A stretch of 64,000 nt of DNA from Paramecium tetraurelia (GCF_000165425.1 NW_001799623.1:5134-69133), one strand, 5' to 3'; shown: positions 23,731 through 36,167, numbered from the stretch's first letter. Program-made: numbers and translations. The notes: generated from the sequence alone by a model not told the origin.

Positions 23731-25483
23731 TCATTAGATTTTCTTTAATTTTTTCTCTTTCTTTACAGCTTTTTACATTTCCTTTTAAATTATAAGTTTA
23801 TATTTAAAATTTGTCACTTCCAATTAATGTAATTAAGCCTAATATAATTGAGATTGTTTATAATTAGGCATTAATTTATCATTTAAATGAGTCATGTTTT
23901 CTACTATTTTTTCCATGTTTTGTATCTCTTTTTTAATTATTTCCATATAGTCTGACAGATACAATGCTTTTTCTTCAATAATGTTTCTTTAGAAATGCAA
24001 AGAATCAATCAGTTCAATTAAATTTGCAAAATCTTTGTTTAGCTCTTTTTCATGTACACTTACTACTTTCTCTAAAGTATCTGTAAGGAAGGTCTTATAT
24101 GTTTTATTAAAAAACATAATGAGTTAGTCGTAGTTATGTTTCGCAAGATACTCTGTAAAGATGCTAAATAATCTAGAATTTCTGGTTTTATTACTTGATA
24201 AAAATTTCTGAAATTTCACTTTAGATGTTTTGTGTGGTCAAAAGTGTTTAATCGAATATTTTACTGTAATACACATCTTTCAAATAGTCTGTGATCTTTT
24301 TGGATTGAAAACACTCAATAATTTCTTTATTAAAAATAATGTATTCATTTTCGAATTGATCGATTTTGGTTAAGAATTACGAGTATTTCAACTTGAAATA
24401 AGAGAGTTCTTTAAACATATGCATATCTTCAAAAACATTTTCCTATATCTTCATCCTTTCTTGAAATAGCAATTGATAAATTTCAATAGAAGGTAAAATA
24501 GGTATAATTGATTTTTAGATGTTGTCCTCATATTGTGTCTAGAACTCTCCAAGTTAATCATCAATGATTTATTCAAAAACCTTATTGTAAATCACATCCT
24601 TAATGACATCATTAATTTTTTAGTAATTTGACACAAATTCTGCCAAAACTTCTGCCAATTTAAAGAAGCATCTACAATTTAGATTAAATCCTCTCCATTT
24701 TTTCAGAGGAATAAGGCGAGAACTAAATAAACTAATATCTTATTTACTTGACTTGCTTGTAATCATAATATTACCATTGAAGATCTATCAAATTTGAGGG
24801 GAATTTTTTAGAGTATGATACAAAATCACAAATTGTTTTCAATTCGTTGATCTATTGAATATCTAATTCATCTTATTCTATCTCTACTATGTTGAGAGAT
24901 TAAAGTCTTGAACCAACTTATTTGAATAGTGTAAGGAAAGTATTAAATTATTGGATAGTTTGACAAGTAATGAACAATTCATCAGCTAATAATATGGAAT
25001 AATTAATTAGTTTAATATTTTATTAATTGATATCACCAGTTATATAGCATTCGAGTAGTAGTACATCAGAATTATAAGTTTAGGCAATATCTTTAGAGAT
25101 CCATACTCCTAATAAATCTTCTGATTAATCTAACTTGATATTTAGGAAAATAGAAATTTAACTTTGATTGTTAATTTCGTTTGCCTAAAAATATTTTCCA
25201 AAAGCATTACTAAAATGGTTTTGTTTTTCATTTCAAAATGTTCATTACATAATTAAATATAGTCCCCATTCATACATCTATATTAAATCTGTTAGGAAAT
25301 AATAGTATTGTGACTGAAAGGAGCATTTTGATTATCGATTTCCTCAAAATATTTAGGTCTGTCCTTCTAGTTGATTTAACTGGTGTTTGTAGCTTATCCT
25401 GTATAGGATGAGAAATCAGACTCAATTGAATCTTTCCTACGTGATCTAGTTGGGGTTAATTAATATAAATATCTATTCCTCAT
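23731..25483 (-). CDS. Helical/coiled-coil protein, possibly a tethering-complex type subunit
   Basis: Starts MRNRYLYQLTPTRSRRK, an Arg/Ser-rich N-terminus. After a 26-nt intron near 25190 it is almost entirely alpha-helical, with short coiled coils (for example HFQRNIIEEKALYLSDYMEI, NMEKIVENMTHLNDKLM). It ends in a Lys-rich tail and TGA at 23731. Length about 550 residues. The helical-rod character recalls exocyst/COG/GARP subunits, but I cannot match a family, so no function is assigned. Only 12 bp separate its start from the stop of TCF25 upstream on the same strand. Confidence 0.65.
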
Positions 25484-25495
25484 TTATAATATTAA

Positions 25496-27497
25496 TCACA
25501 TTTAGGCATTAGGATGATGAACCCAGGGTAACAAAGTTCCAAAAACAGCTTACAATAATCCTTGATTTGCATTAAGAGGATTGAAATTGGCTGGAAGTTA
25601 TTGTTGAGGCTGCTATTATTAGGCACCAATATTCTCTGCAAAAATATTATTGAAATCAAGTCTATTTTTATTTATTTTTTTGTTACCTTTCTGGATTCTC
25701 TAAAAAATGACTTTTCGATAATTCCTTATATCTTCTGTATTGGAAAGGAAGTTCATTATAAATTGGCGCTCCTTCTTTGACAACAGTCAGATCTTCATAA
25801 AAAGATCCAAGGTCTAATTTTTGGCTTTTAATGTGATTCACAATCAATCCCAAAGCACTAAAGATATATCTATTATAAATTACCCTTTTATCCATTTAAG
25901 AATTTCATTTGTCTTCCATTAGGATTTACTTTTTTCAACAAAGATGCTTATTGATTTTAAGAATCCTTCATTATCATCTTCAGCATCAATTTACAAGAAC
26001 CAATGTAGATAAGTTTCTCTTTGTAGAAATTCTTCGGTCAATAATTCTTTAAATGGTTTCCTTTAATTATCAACAAAGCTCTCTAGGTTTCCAACATTTT
26101 GTTTGACAAATTCATTTGCTTCTGCTAATTGCTTGATGATAATTGGATATAAAAGAATAGCTTAAATTATGAGAACTTAATGGGACGCTTGTAAAGGATG
26201 AGGACCGAAATTGTTAATAGCTTCGGTTATATTTTGATCATTAAAAGAGTAATGATGGTTTTCCCCTTTTTCTAAGAATTTAGCTAATGCACAATTGTAT
26301 AGAAGATTAGGCATAAAAACAATAGAAGATCTATTGCTTTTGTAGACACTTCTCGCAAAATTGGAAGTAAAATTGATTAAAAATTCATAGTTTTAAGCCT
26401 TGAGTGCATTACAATCTACAAGAAATAGTGCACCACATGGATCTCTTGTTGGACAAAATTTCAATAGAATTTTTGAAAACCTGAATATAATTATATATAG
26501 AATACTCTAAAGCTGCTTTATAACACCCTTTCCTTGTTAAGACATCTGTAAATTTGAATAAGGACATTAAAAATACTTTGCTATGAGCATTTTCTTCAAC
26601 CTCAAGGTTGATTGAAGCATCCTCAAAGAATTTATTGAATCCATAACCTAGACTGCATTCATAGATGTAAAGCAATCTCTCTAGAAGTTCATTGGCTTAT
26701 TTATAATCTCCCTTTAATCTAAAGTATTCACTCACATCAAATTAGGCTTCACAATGATAGGGATTCATCTATAAGAAATTGAAAATAGCTTATGGATCAT
26801 AATAACCCTTAACAATTGTGTAATCTTATTAAAGTCTTTCATATTATTAAGATGCAACAAAACTGAATAATTACAAACCTTATTCATTTAAATTTCCGAA
26901 TTTTACATTAAATTTATCAGGTAATGGAATATTAATTTCTGGATTGTAGGTAAGATAAGATTATTTGGCATTTTTATGTCCTTTCTTTTATTAGCCACCT
27001 GCAATTTTAGCATTTTTGAAGTGTTACTGCAATTCTTTATTGTAATTTAATTTTTTGATATTAATAGCTAAAGGACCATTTTCCTATGATTCTTGGAATT
27101 ATATCATTTATGATTATTATTGCTGTTGTTGTGTTTATTCTGCTTAGACCTTATCGAGGAATTCAAAATCATCATCTTAATTTTGTTCTGGTTTTTGACT
27201 AGTTTCTTATTATTATTTTTTTTCCTTCTTCTTTTTATTTTTATTCTTCTTTTTCTTCTGATTGTTGTTGTTTTGATCATTTTATGGTTAGGTGGTTTGA
27301 TCTGATTATTGAGTTTGAGTTTCTTCATTTTTTTATTCTGATTGCTATTCATCTTCCGAATCTGACATTTCCATCATTTAAAAGACTTATTTTTATTTTT
27401 TCTATTGCTCTACTTGATGAACTTGCTTTACTAATTGTTCATCCACAACTTCCTTAGGTTCATTTTGCTCCATAAGTTTTTTCATCTATCTCCTCAT
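25496..27497 (-). CDS. TCF25: TCF25/Rqc1 homologue
   Basis: Component of the ribosome quality control complex (Rqc1) that acts on stalled nascent chains with Ltn1. The N-terminus (MRRQMKKLMEQNEPKEVV) is acidic and Lys-rich with runs such as NQKKKNKNKKKK. The core contains YYDPQAIFNFLQMNPYHCEA, DVSEYFRLKGDYKQANELLE and KFTDVLTRKGCYKAALEYS. These match the TCF25 blocks in which a small-residue RGCxRTALE helix precedes the LLLSLDP segment. The C-terminus is Gln/Pro-rich (QQQQPQQQLPANFNPL), then WVHHPNAQM and TGA. Several introns; one of 25 nt lies near 25680. Confidence 0.8.
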
Positions 27498-27539
27498 GTT
27501 TATTCTTTAATAATTATGTATTAAAATAATAAATATAAT

Positions 27540-28311
27540 TCAATCATCTACAGCGTAAATTAGTCTGAAAAAGTAAAATTTGAAACATAGAATCAAAGCT
27601 AAGTTGAATGATATTATTGGAACAGCTATTAAAGTTGTTTGCTTGTTCTTTTTCATGAAACTATGAATAGTATTGTATATTAAAATTACTCCCATAAATT
27701 CACCAGCAGAAATATGGTGCTGTTCGCGAGTCCACACATCAAAAAGAACCATTAGGCTTCATTGTAGGGGATTATGCACAAAACCAGGACAAACATATAA
27801 ACACTCAATGAATAGCCGTACATACAGACTATTTCAAAGACTCCCAATTCACTTTTTAGGATATATTTCATTATCACTCCTAATATTATAGGTATTATAA
27901 ATGCCATAGCATACACTATAAGCACAGCCACATACATATAATTATATTCGTATTTAAAATGTCTCTTATCCTCTTCCAATAAGAAGCGAGATAGATTTCC
28001 TCCGGCAAATAAGATGAAGATAATTGTGGTTGAAATCCATAAAGGTCCCCATAAATCAGGGTTTTTTCCAACGCATTAATAGAACTCAGGTTTCCAAGAT
28101 AACAGAGAACAACGAATTCTCATGTATACATCTCTTTATTCAATATCAAAGAACTGCTAATAGTATTCAACTGTGCAGATGGGACAGGTAGAAGGTTTTG
28201 GTTTGGGTTCAAATTTCACTTTGATCTTAGGTTAATCAGTCATGACATGTCCTTTCTCGTCCAAGTCATTCTAGTTTAGATAAGTAATACATTAGATCCA
28301 AAGTTTTGCAT
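27540..28311 (-). CDS. Yip1-domain (YIPF1/2-like) Golgi protein
   Basis: Five-TM Yip1 family protein that acts with Rab GTPases in ER-Golgi traffic. MQNFGSN, a 20-nt intron (GTATTACT...ACTAG), a cytosolic part with CPICTVEYYQQFFDI, then NPDLWGPLWISTTIIFILF (the DLWGPFWI signature), LGVFEIVCMYGYSLSVYMF (YGYS signature), IIPYNEA and two more TMs. A 29-nt intron near 27655 joins the last exon, and TGA is at 27540. The signatures fit YIPF1/YIPF2 best. A CPIC pair in the cytosolic part is not typical. Confidence 0.88.
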
Positions 28312-28335
28312 TATTAATTTAAAATATATATATAT
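28312..28335. promoter_or_regulatory. 24-bp divergent intergenic gap with TATATATATATA run
   Basis: Separates the YIPF start (minus) and the receptor gene start (plus). Both starts are well supported: the first by a short first exon and family fit, the second by a signal peptide. Essentially all A/T. Confidence 0.5.
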
Positions 28336-29708
28336 ATGCTTTTCTTGGTTTCATTAATTGGAATTGTATATTCGACATAATTAACACTTGTGGAACCTTC
28401 TTTAACAATCCCATCTACAAAGAATGCTTCAATGCCAGTCAATGTGGCTGATTTTGGATATGTTCCATATGGGAGAACAGTGGGTGGAAATTTAACATAC
28501 GTTGAAAATACTTGCAATCCACTCAACATAACTTTGAATTCAAATATTGTACTGACGATGGGAGCAACTTGCAAATTTTTAGCTTAAGCCATGAATGTCC
28601 AATCAGCAGGGGGGAAGATGCTTGTCATCATCTACAATCACGAGGAAGACATTAGTAACTTTTTATTAATTGCTGAATATGGATCATAATAATCATTTAT
28701 ACCAACCATGATGATTAACAAAGCTGATGGAGAATTTTTAATAGAAAAATTGGAATCCATGACTATTTATGCTTAAGTCTCTTTTGAGTTGAAACAATAA
28801 GAGATTGTAGATCTATAATACTTTTTATCATCTTTTGATGTATTATCATATTTGTTTTTGGATGAGTTCCTCCCTTTTGCCAAATAGATGATAAATAAAA
28901 TAACATTTGATCCAATCTACATCTAATTTTATTGTAAAGAATGCGAAAAGACTGGCTATAAGGCCACCAATCAAAATTGTATAAGTGGTGGTAGATATTG
29001 CGGATAAGATCCAGATTAAAATGGTCCCTTGACTGGTAGAGATGTTATTTTAGAAGATCTAAGATAAATATGTATTCTATAGAAATATGATCTCATCACA
29101 TGGTGGAATTACATGATACTGTTCAATGAGTTGTGCTTCAATAATTATCAAGAATGTCCATCCAAAATAATGAAGTCCATTTCCATCAATGAAACCATAG
29201 TAAATGATTGTATGACATCTTCATTCGTTGGAAAAAACACATTATTAGATGACAATACTATCTTGAAAGAGTAAAGATATAAGATCATGAGAAATCATTA
29301 AGTCTATTGGCCCTCCTTATATATTAATGGCGAATTTTATAAGGGAGATTTATATTTAAATAATGCTGATGAAAGTACTGTCTTCGATGTTGATGACTTT
29401 GCAGTTTTGGAAGCTATTTGCGATGGATTTTTGGATGATTCTAGACCTACTCTTTGTAATGCAACAGGATTCTTTTCCATAAAGGATGGAGAACTCTAAG
29501 ATTGTAAATATAATTAATTTATCTTTTAGAAACAAGTTCCTTGATAATTATTCTGATTTGGGTAGGAATTTCTATGCTTGTATTATTTTTGTTGCTGATC
29601 TCCTTCCTTTTTATACGTAGGATGATGTTAAAAAAGGTTAGGGATGATGTAGGTTCTTAAGTGGATAACTATCTAAAAAATTATTATAAGATGCCAGAAG
29701 CTTAATGA
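28336..29708 (+). CDS. Vacuolar sorting receptor (VSR/BP80)-like type I membrane protein
   Basis: Signal peptide MLFLVSLIGIVYS, then a PA-like lumenal domain (DFGYVPYGRTVGG). The diagnostic VSR segment follows: CISGGRYCGQDP, GRDVILEDLRQICIL, ITWWNYMILFNELC and NDCMTSSF, then YWPSLYINGEFYKGDL and FAVLEAICDGFLD...LC. One intron (29504-29529) precedes a single TM (SLIIILIWVGISMLVLFLLL) and a short cytosolic tail with two Tyr (NYLKNYYKMPEAQ) that could hold a YxxPhi-type sorting signal. In plants VSRs sort soluble cargo to the vacuole; here it may serve the phagolysosome or dense-core vesicle route. The EGF repeats of plant VSRs are not visible. Confidence 0.88.
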
Positions 29709-29960
29709 ATTATTTTATTAATAAAATATCATAATTAATTAATTCTTATCACTTTATTATTGAGAATTATTAAAAAATTAAATCTCCTCTCAATTAATTC
29801 AACATTATTATAATTTCTTAGTTCAATATGCTTAAATTGAATTGCAATATTTCCGAAAAGCAAGAGAAAATACTTTTAATAGATTTGTAAAAATAGAGTT
29901 CAAATTTCGAATGAATATTTTAGTTTATTTATTTGAATATTATAATATAGACCTTTAGTA
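29709..29960. other. 252-bp convergent spacer
   Basis: Lies between the stops of the VSR-like gene (plus) and the CK1-like kinase (minus). AT-rich; no ORF or RNA signature seen. Confidence 0.5.
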
Positions 29961-31095
29961 TCAAAATTTGATATCAACAATCGACTTAGGTTTTTATGTA
30001 TCACATGTTTTTATCCAATTTGAAATCAATATTACAGATGTTTCAGAGTCACATAAATCCTCGTCTCTCTATACTTAATCTTGTTTCTAAGGGTTTGAAA
30101 ACATTGAAATGATTCTATCTGAATTTTAAATTTAGTTTGATTCTTTGAACGAGTTACTATGTGTAATTGATGCTGTATACTGCAATGTAGGAGAACATTT
30201 TTCTAAATTTAAAATTTCCTTAAATAATGATTTCAAGTAATCATAATTAGGCATTTGAGTCTCAGGTAATCCATCAATATAATTCTTAAATGCTGTAAAT
30301 TGAGATGGAAATCTTTGCATTAGATTCATAGAGTTAAATACAGCTTCCTTAATTTCCCCGATTTTTCGAATTTCTAACTGTTAGGATTAATATTGTTAGA
30401 CCGTCTGCCATGGAAGCGTCTCTAAATATTCGAAATAATAACTTACTGTTCCTTAGGTACACTAATACATATAGGAGACTTTCCAAATCATCTTTATAAT
30501 GCAACTAATTTCCTTTGTGAGCCTATCTACTTGCATATCTTAGTGAACCCACAAAAACCTTATTTTAAGAAATCGATTATCCAGCCTTCTGTGACAATCC
30601 AAAATCTATTAAATGAACAAATCCAGGTTTGGCAATTTCCTCTATTGGGACATTTATGTGAGAGGATGTAATCATGATATTTTCTGGTTTTATATCGAGG
30701 TGCAGAATATGTTTTTTATGAACTTATTCCAAAACCCTTAAAATACTTAATCCAATGGTTAGTATCTATGGAATTGTCATCGAGTTGTCTTTTAGTATTT
30801 CTTAAAGGTTTCTTTTCAAGATGGGTGTGATCAAGTAGCTTCTAAGATAAATAAGTGAACAAAAATACCGAGAATCTTTGGTTTTACCAGAATCAATCAA
30901 TTAAGGGACACCATCTAGGCCCTTGAGCTGTTTTAGCCTTGAGATTTCTGTTTCAATTTGACCTAATTAAGGACCTTTTTCAATTTTCATAGCTAAAATT
31001 TGAGAAGTTGAGTTGTGTTAAACTTTCATGACTTAATGACCAGAGCCAGAACCTAAATTAGAGAGCACACGATATTCTGAGGATGAAAAATTCAT
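29961..31095 (-). CDS. Casein kinase 1-type protein kinase
   Basis: Reads MNFSSSEYRVLSNLGSGSGH, then ILAMKIEK (CK1-like VAMKIE), ETEISRLKQLKGLDGVPQLI, HILHLDIKPENIM as catalytic loop and LIDFGLSQK for DFG. In the CK1 family the catalytic loop carries D and the small-residue substitutions seen here. The glycine loop GSGSGH lacks the usual aromatic after the third Gly. The region LPWQ (CK1 GxLPWQ) appears in YFEYLETLPWQ. The C-terminal 110 residues are hydrophilic. Introns near 30840 and 30500 are inferred. Stop TGA at 29961. Confidence 0.78.
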
Positions 31096-31301
31096 TTACT
31101 ATAATTAAATAATCAAAACCAAACTCCAATTGAGTTTATCTATTTGTTATAGCATATTAATCCTTTAAATTAACACAGATAATCGTTTAAATAAATTCAT
31201 CACAGAATGCACCAAACAGTCATTTATGATAGATTTTATATTGTAAAAATTTCATAGCAATTTATAAAAGTTTTTAAAAAGATTCAAATCTAATCAAAAA
31301 T
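31096..31301. other. 206-bp spacer upstream of CK1-like gene
   Basis: Between the CK1-like start and the stop of the FHA/RING-CH gene, both on the minus strand. AT-rich, nothing else seen. Confidence 0.4.
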
Positions 31302-32497
31302 TCATTAAAATGAAATGAGACTTCTTCCCACCTAAACTTCCATTCCTCTCTAGATCTACAACCTTTCAGATCTTATTAAATGCAAGGTTCCAAATTTTGA
31401 GTGATTATCAAATAAATACACTTTCTTTTCTTGTACCATCAACCTGGCATGGTTTCGACTGACAGAGATATCATTTACCCTGATATCTGTATCAGTTGAT
31501 CTTCCAAGCTTTAATTCTTGCACATTCGAAAACTTTAAGATGTAAATACCAGAACTGTTATTCCACTCCAACTACTGTCCCTAGAATTAGTTATGTGAAG
31601 AATTTACTTATTTGTTTGTGAATTCCATCATCAAATAAGGGTAATCATTTGGTTTACTTAATTCGACTAGATCATAATATGCATCATCACTCTTAAACTT
31701 TGGAGGATAATTAAATTTGCATAATTCACATTCCAAATTCTTCCACAAATACACAATGCAATTGTCACTTTGTCTATTTTCTAATTTCATTCTTAACCAA
31801 GTTTTTAGGCATTCCAAGTGTATGTACTTGATTGATCCACTACATTTGCAAGGATTCAAAAGTGGGTTTTTAATGCTCTTTTGAGAGGAACAACAAATTC
31901 TGCACATAATTTATTCTGATGAATTAGACTGTGACGATTCATATTCAGATTTCTACTCCTATGGTTTAATTTGTAATGCTATCTGACGAATAGTGAATTT
32001 CACTCTCCCCAATTTTATAACATCTCCTTCTTGTAAAAGTACTCCACTTTCATGAATCACTTTCCAAATCTTATTCCCAAACTTGTCAGACACAGTTCTT
32101 AGAATATATATTATTATAACTTGTTTACTATATTATGTGATTCCTCATTCTCTTAGATTGATTACTTTTTGTCATCATTTTGAAAATGTGGATTTACAAT
32201 AAAATAGTTTTCATTTTTTTTCTTTATTTTACACAGTTAATCCTTAATTATAGATTCGTTCTCAATCCATTCTACTTAGTTACGCCCAACCAAATAGCCC
32301 TCGTTACCTATCTAAAGGTGTAATTTAAAGATTATTACAATAAATTTTTATTCCTATACATTAGCTGCATTCTCGTAATCAAACAATGAAAATGCATCCT
32401 TCTGCCAAGTTTTTACTAGAATAATCAATTTTGTGCAATCAACGTTATTTGCTTAACTAAGACTCTTCTAATAACATTATCCTTAACAATTTCCCAT
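31302..32497 (-). CDS. FHA - RING-CH - FHA protein with myristoylation-type N-terminus
   Basis: MGNCQGQCYQKS: Gly2 plus Cys4/Cys8 suggests dual acylation. A first, degenerate FHA-like domain (GYLVGRNQVEW ... VLLQEGDVIKLGRVKFTIRQ) is followed by a RINGv/RING-CH zinc finger: CRICCSS...NPCKCSGSIKYIHLECLKTW...CELCKFNY (C4HC3). A clear C-terminal FHA domain follows: LKLGRSTDTDIRVNDISVSR, NHARL, FDNHSKFGT. RING-CH domains are E3 ligases of the MARCH type; FHA domains bind phosphothreonine. This suggests a membrane-attached, phosphorylation-directed ubiquitin ligase. Two introns are inferred in the first third. TGA at 31302. Confidence 0.85.
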
Positions 32498-32516
32498 ATT
32501 AATTTTATTAAATTTT
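32498..32516. promoter_or_regulatory. 19-bp divergent intergenic gap
   Basis: Between the FHA/RING-CH start and a predicted plus-strand start. All A/T. The plus-strand start depends on a 19-nt intron, so this gap is less certain than the one at 28312. Confidence 0.3.
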
Positions 32517-33124
32517 ATGATATGTTAACTAACTTAATTTAGTTCTCATTCCTAACTTTCCTTCCCAAACTTCTAAAGAATATAATAAATTCTAAATTGA
32601 AATTAATCTACAAACACTTTTTACTTAAGACAATTAAATTAATTCTTGTTTCTGGAATCATATCGATGGTTACTCCAAATTAAATTTATATAATCTTCTT
32701 CTATTTGTATGTCGACAAGTCATGAATCAATCCCCAGCCATTTTCAAATTTAAAAATTGATAAGTAAGAATCTTATAATAACTTTCAATATATTGGCGAT
32801 ATCCTTAAATTCTACACTTAGATTAAGTTCTCGATCATTTCGAGAGATGTAGATCTTAGGATTAAAGATAAAGCTTAAATTTAAATAGAAATTAAGTAAT
32901 ATTTAATACCAGGCTTGTATAATTAATTAATAAAAATAAATTAAATTCATTCCCAGTAATCTAATTAGTTAGTTCTATTAAATTGAAGATAAATACAGTT
33001 ATAAATAATATACTATCCAATTAGGACAACTTGTAGTTCCCATTTATAAATATTTAGTAGATTTTCTAATAATTAAAAATTTTAACCACCTAACCCTAGA
33101 TCCAGAAACAGAAAATAATAATGA
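32517..33124 (+). CDS. Hypothetical protein with basic C-terminus
   Basis: A frame is continuous if introns at 32524-32542 (19 nt), about 32718-32748 (31 nt, GTATG...CCCAG) and about 32975 (27 nt) are removed. It reads IPNFPSQTSKEYNKFQ, then ESYNNFQYIGDILKFYTQIK, ISRDVDLRIKDKAQ and a C-terminus NNQKFQPPNPRSRNRKQQ, then TGA. No domain recognised; about 175 residues. Splice model by eye only. Confidence 0.4.
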
Positions 33125-33219
33125 TGAGACTGTTTGATATAAAGCGTTTGATAAGTATATTGTTAATTTATTATATTATTCTTCCTTATTATTGAAATAG
33201 CAAAACATTAAAATAAGAA

Positions 33220-33617
33220 TCATTTGTTTTCTAAAGCCTTTTTGAATTTATCTTCGATTATATCGCAAATTTATGATAAGCATTTCAATCCGTCATTCAT
33301 TATTTTCTCTTTTGTTTCATTTACAGTTTATAATCGCATGTTCATCTTATTTTCACTTGGATGAGGTAAACTATAACCGCAAAATTCGACATTTGGTTAA
33401 TTTGCCAAAATATAACGTAAGGAGTTTCCTAATGTATGATCTTCATCAAAAAACACAAAGGTGCCATTGAATGGATCTGAATGTTCCTGTTTTTCATAAT
33501 GGTATTGAAAAGTACTTGAATTTCCATTCCTTTAGTTGCTTAGGCAAGGATGATGGGCTTGCTCAATTCTTCTTCCTCAATATTCACATCTTATTCTTCT
33601 GATTCGCTAGAATTCAT
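33220..33617 (-). CDS. RPAC2: RNA polymerase I/III subunit RPAC2 (AC19)
   Basis: Small alpha-like subunit shared by Pol I and Pol III that pairs with RPAC1. The acidic N-terminus MNSSESEEQDVNIEEEEL is followed by a 29-nt intron, then the signature FFDEDHTLGNSLRYIL, NVEFCGYSLPHPSENKMNMR (the GYS.PHP...NLRIQT block) and a C-terminal helix ending FKKALENK. Length about 122 residues, as in the family. Confidence 0.92.
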
Positions 33618-33672
33618 AGATTAATTTTTATTATTAGATTAATTTTTTTTCCATTAACTCAATATATTTATA

Positions 33673-34307
33673 ATGTCGGACGGAATATTTGTCTCTATTA
33701 TGTTGCCTGCTTTTATAGTAAAACACGAGAATTAAATTGTAAATTTAACTTATATTGACAAAGGATCAACTTTTAAAACAAACACTTTGCATCTCCTCTT
33801 AATCATATGAAATATTTGAAATTCCATCAAAGTTTGGCAAAGAGTTTGGAGTTAAGTTAACACAAAATTGTAACAGTTACTACAAAATTAATTAGCATTA
33901 AATCTTCGAGATATAGAAGAATTGATAGAGGAGAATAGACAGCTCCATGCATCATATTAAAAATGCAAAGAATCCTTGTAAACTCTAAATTGCGAATTTG
34001 AAAAAATCGTAAATGATCCCCTCATTCAATCTGAATCCGATAAAATGAAATATCAAATCAAAAAGTTGAAAAAAGTGAAAGAAGAAAACAAAAGACTTCG
34101 ACAACTTTTAAAGTACAAAAAGTATAAATATTTTAGATCTTATCTTGACAATAGTGATAACAGAAGAATGGAGACACATGCCAAAGTAGAGTTACTTAAG
34201 GATGAACTTAATTCACTAGTAAAAGTAAATTTTAGTATCGATATCATAAGGAATTTGCACAGCAAGAACAACAAAAGAAATAAAATGATATTTTAATATC
34301 AAATTGA
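33673..34307 (+). CDS. Coiled-coil protein
   Basis: MSDGIFVSIMLPAF..., spliced with introns of 25, 26 and 26 nt into a helical protein: DIEELIEENRQLHASYQKC, then KMKYQIKKLKKVKEENKRL and a C-terminus EFAQQEQQKKQNDILISN with TGA at 34305-34307. Strong heptad pattern with a basic middle. No family recognised. Start is 55 bp from the divergent RPAC2 start. Confidence 0.6.
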
Positions 34308-34398
34308 TTTACAATTGAATCTTTTCTTTTTTTGATTCATTTGAATATTATTGTCATATTTTCTCAATTATTGTCTAATATATTTAAAAATAACAGAA

Positions 34399-36167
34399 AT
34401 GGAGAATGATAAATAATCTTAATTCGAAGATCACATATTATAGAGATTCACACTTCTGGAATTCAAGGGCAAAGGTGCATATGGAGTAGTATGGAAAGCA
34501 CATGATAAATAAACTAAATCAATTGTTGCTTTAAAAAAAGTGTTTAAATAATGTAATCGCTTAGGTATTTGATGCATTTCACAATAAAACTGACTCTTAA
34601 AGAACATTCAGAGAAGTAATCTTTTTGGAACAAGTATCAAAAAATGCGAATATCATTAAATTACTTCAAGTGATAAAAGCATAAAATAATAAGGACTTGT
34701 ACATGGTCTTTGAATACATGGAAACTGACTTGCATAAAGTAAATGGAGTAAATATAGCTAGGCTATCAGGGCGAATATATTAGAACCAATCCATAAAAAA
34801 TTTGTCGTCTACTAATTATTAAAGGCAATTAAATTCTTGCATTCTGGAGACATTATCCACAGAGATCTAAAACCTGCAAATCTATTGATCAATGCTGATT
34901 GCATAGTAAAACTGGCAGACTTTGGATTGGCGAGAACAGTGAATTCTTCTAGTGAAGATGATGGTAAATATAAAATTAGAATTTTACTAGTTCCCATATT
35001 AACCGAATATGTGGCTACTAGATGGTATAGAGCACCAGAAATACTTTTAGGTTCATAGAAATACTCAAAAGCTGTTGACATGTGGAGTATAGGTTGTATA
35101 TTGGGAGAAATGATAATGGGTAAGGCAATATTTCCAGGAACTTCAACAATGAATCAAGTTGAAATGATACTCGAAATTTTGGGTACTCCAACAGAAGAAG
35201 ACATCAAATCGATAGCAGCACCTTTGGCAAAGCATGTCTTAGATAGCTTTTAATATGTGAAACCTAAAAATTTCAAGACTGTATTTAGTTAAGAAAGCGA
35301 GGACACCTTAAGTTTCCTTAAACATTTGCTAGTCTTTAATCCTCAAAAAAGGTTGACTGTAGAATAAGCATTAGCTCATCCCTATATGGCAGAGTTTGCC
35401 GGTTCGGAGGAAGAAACAGTGATAGGTAAATTGCTTAAGTAATATTATACTAGATTTCCCTGTCCAAACATTTATGGATGACAATGTCTAATATAGCATA
35501 GAAGAATATATGACGGCACTTTATTAGCATATTAATTAAAAGACGCAATAAATTCAACATTAAAATTGGTTTAGTTCTCATCAATCTCCAACAAATGCCA
35601 GCAAACCTTCGAGTACTATTTAGTAATCGACTACTCCTACTAGTGTTTAAGATAAAAGGAAGAAGAAGGTGGATTCCATAGAGGGTTCAAATAACAATTC
35701 AGAAAACAAATAGATCATTAGGTAGGAAGTCAAGAAAAAGTTAAGTGAGGACAATCAAAATTAGAAGATGAGTGCTCTCGAAAAGTTTAAATCAATTGAG
35801 AATATGATTAAAATGTAAAAGGCCAAATTGGGAACAAGCAATGGCTAAATAACGGTTTAAACTAGTTCTAAATTGTAATATGGCAATAAATCAGTCAATA
35901 TAACAAGGGCTGATAGTTAAAAAAAGAAGGAAGCCTCTTGTGTATGTTTTTTGATTGATTTTATAGGAAATCTTGATTCCAAGTCCAGCTGCGAAGTCGA
36001 AGATTTAAAAAATTGTTAGTTAAAATACGTTTAAAGATCCACAAAAAGTGTCAACTATTAAGTCTCAATCAAAATTACCGAAACATGAAAGTCAACATGA
36101 TAAATTCTTGAACAAGAAAACTTATTTATAATATATTTTGAGTGGGAAAGCTAAACTGTAAAAATGA
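34399..36167 (+). CDS. MAPK15: MAP kinase, ERK7/MAPK15 type
   Basis: Glycine loop [11 protein letters not shown], then [20 protein letters not shown] (the ERK7 KI.dAF.n.tDAqRTfRE block), [38 protein letters not shown], activation loop TEY in [19 protein letters not shown], and [13 protein letters not shown]. After the kinase domain comes a long basic Ser/Gln/Lys-rich tail, as in MAPK15, which acts at basal bodies and cilia and autophosphorylates its TEY. Introns of about 23-28 nt interrupt the kinase domain (for example the one yielding KKVFDAF and the one before PILTEY). TGA at 36165-36167. Confidence 0.92.

Noticed and set aside
27104-27352. Lys/Asn-rich minus ORF and Leu/Ile-rich plus ORF
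   Set aside because: Both are shadows of the Lys-rich N-terminus of TCF25, which reads in another frame with conserved downstream blocks.
28314-28574. Minus-strand ORF opposite the start of the VSR-like gene
   Set aside because: The plus strand has a signal peptide and conserved receptor domain in the same place.
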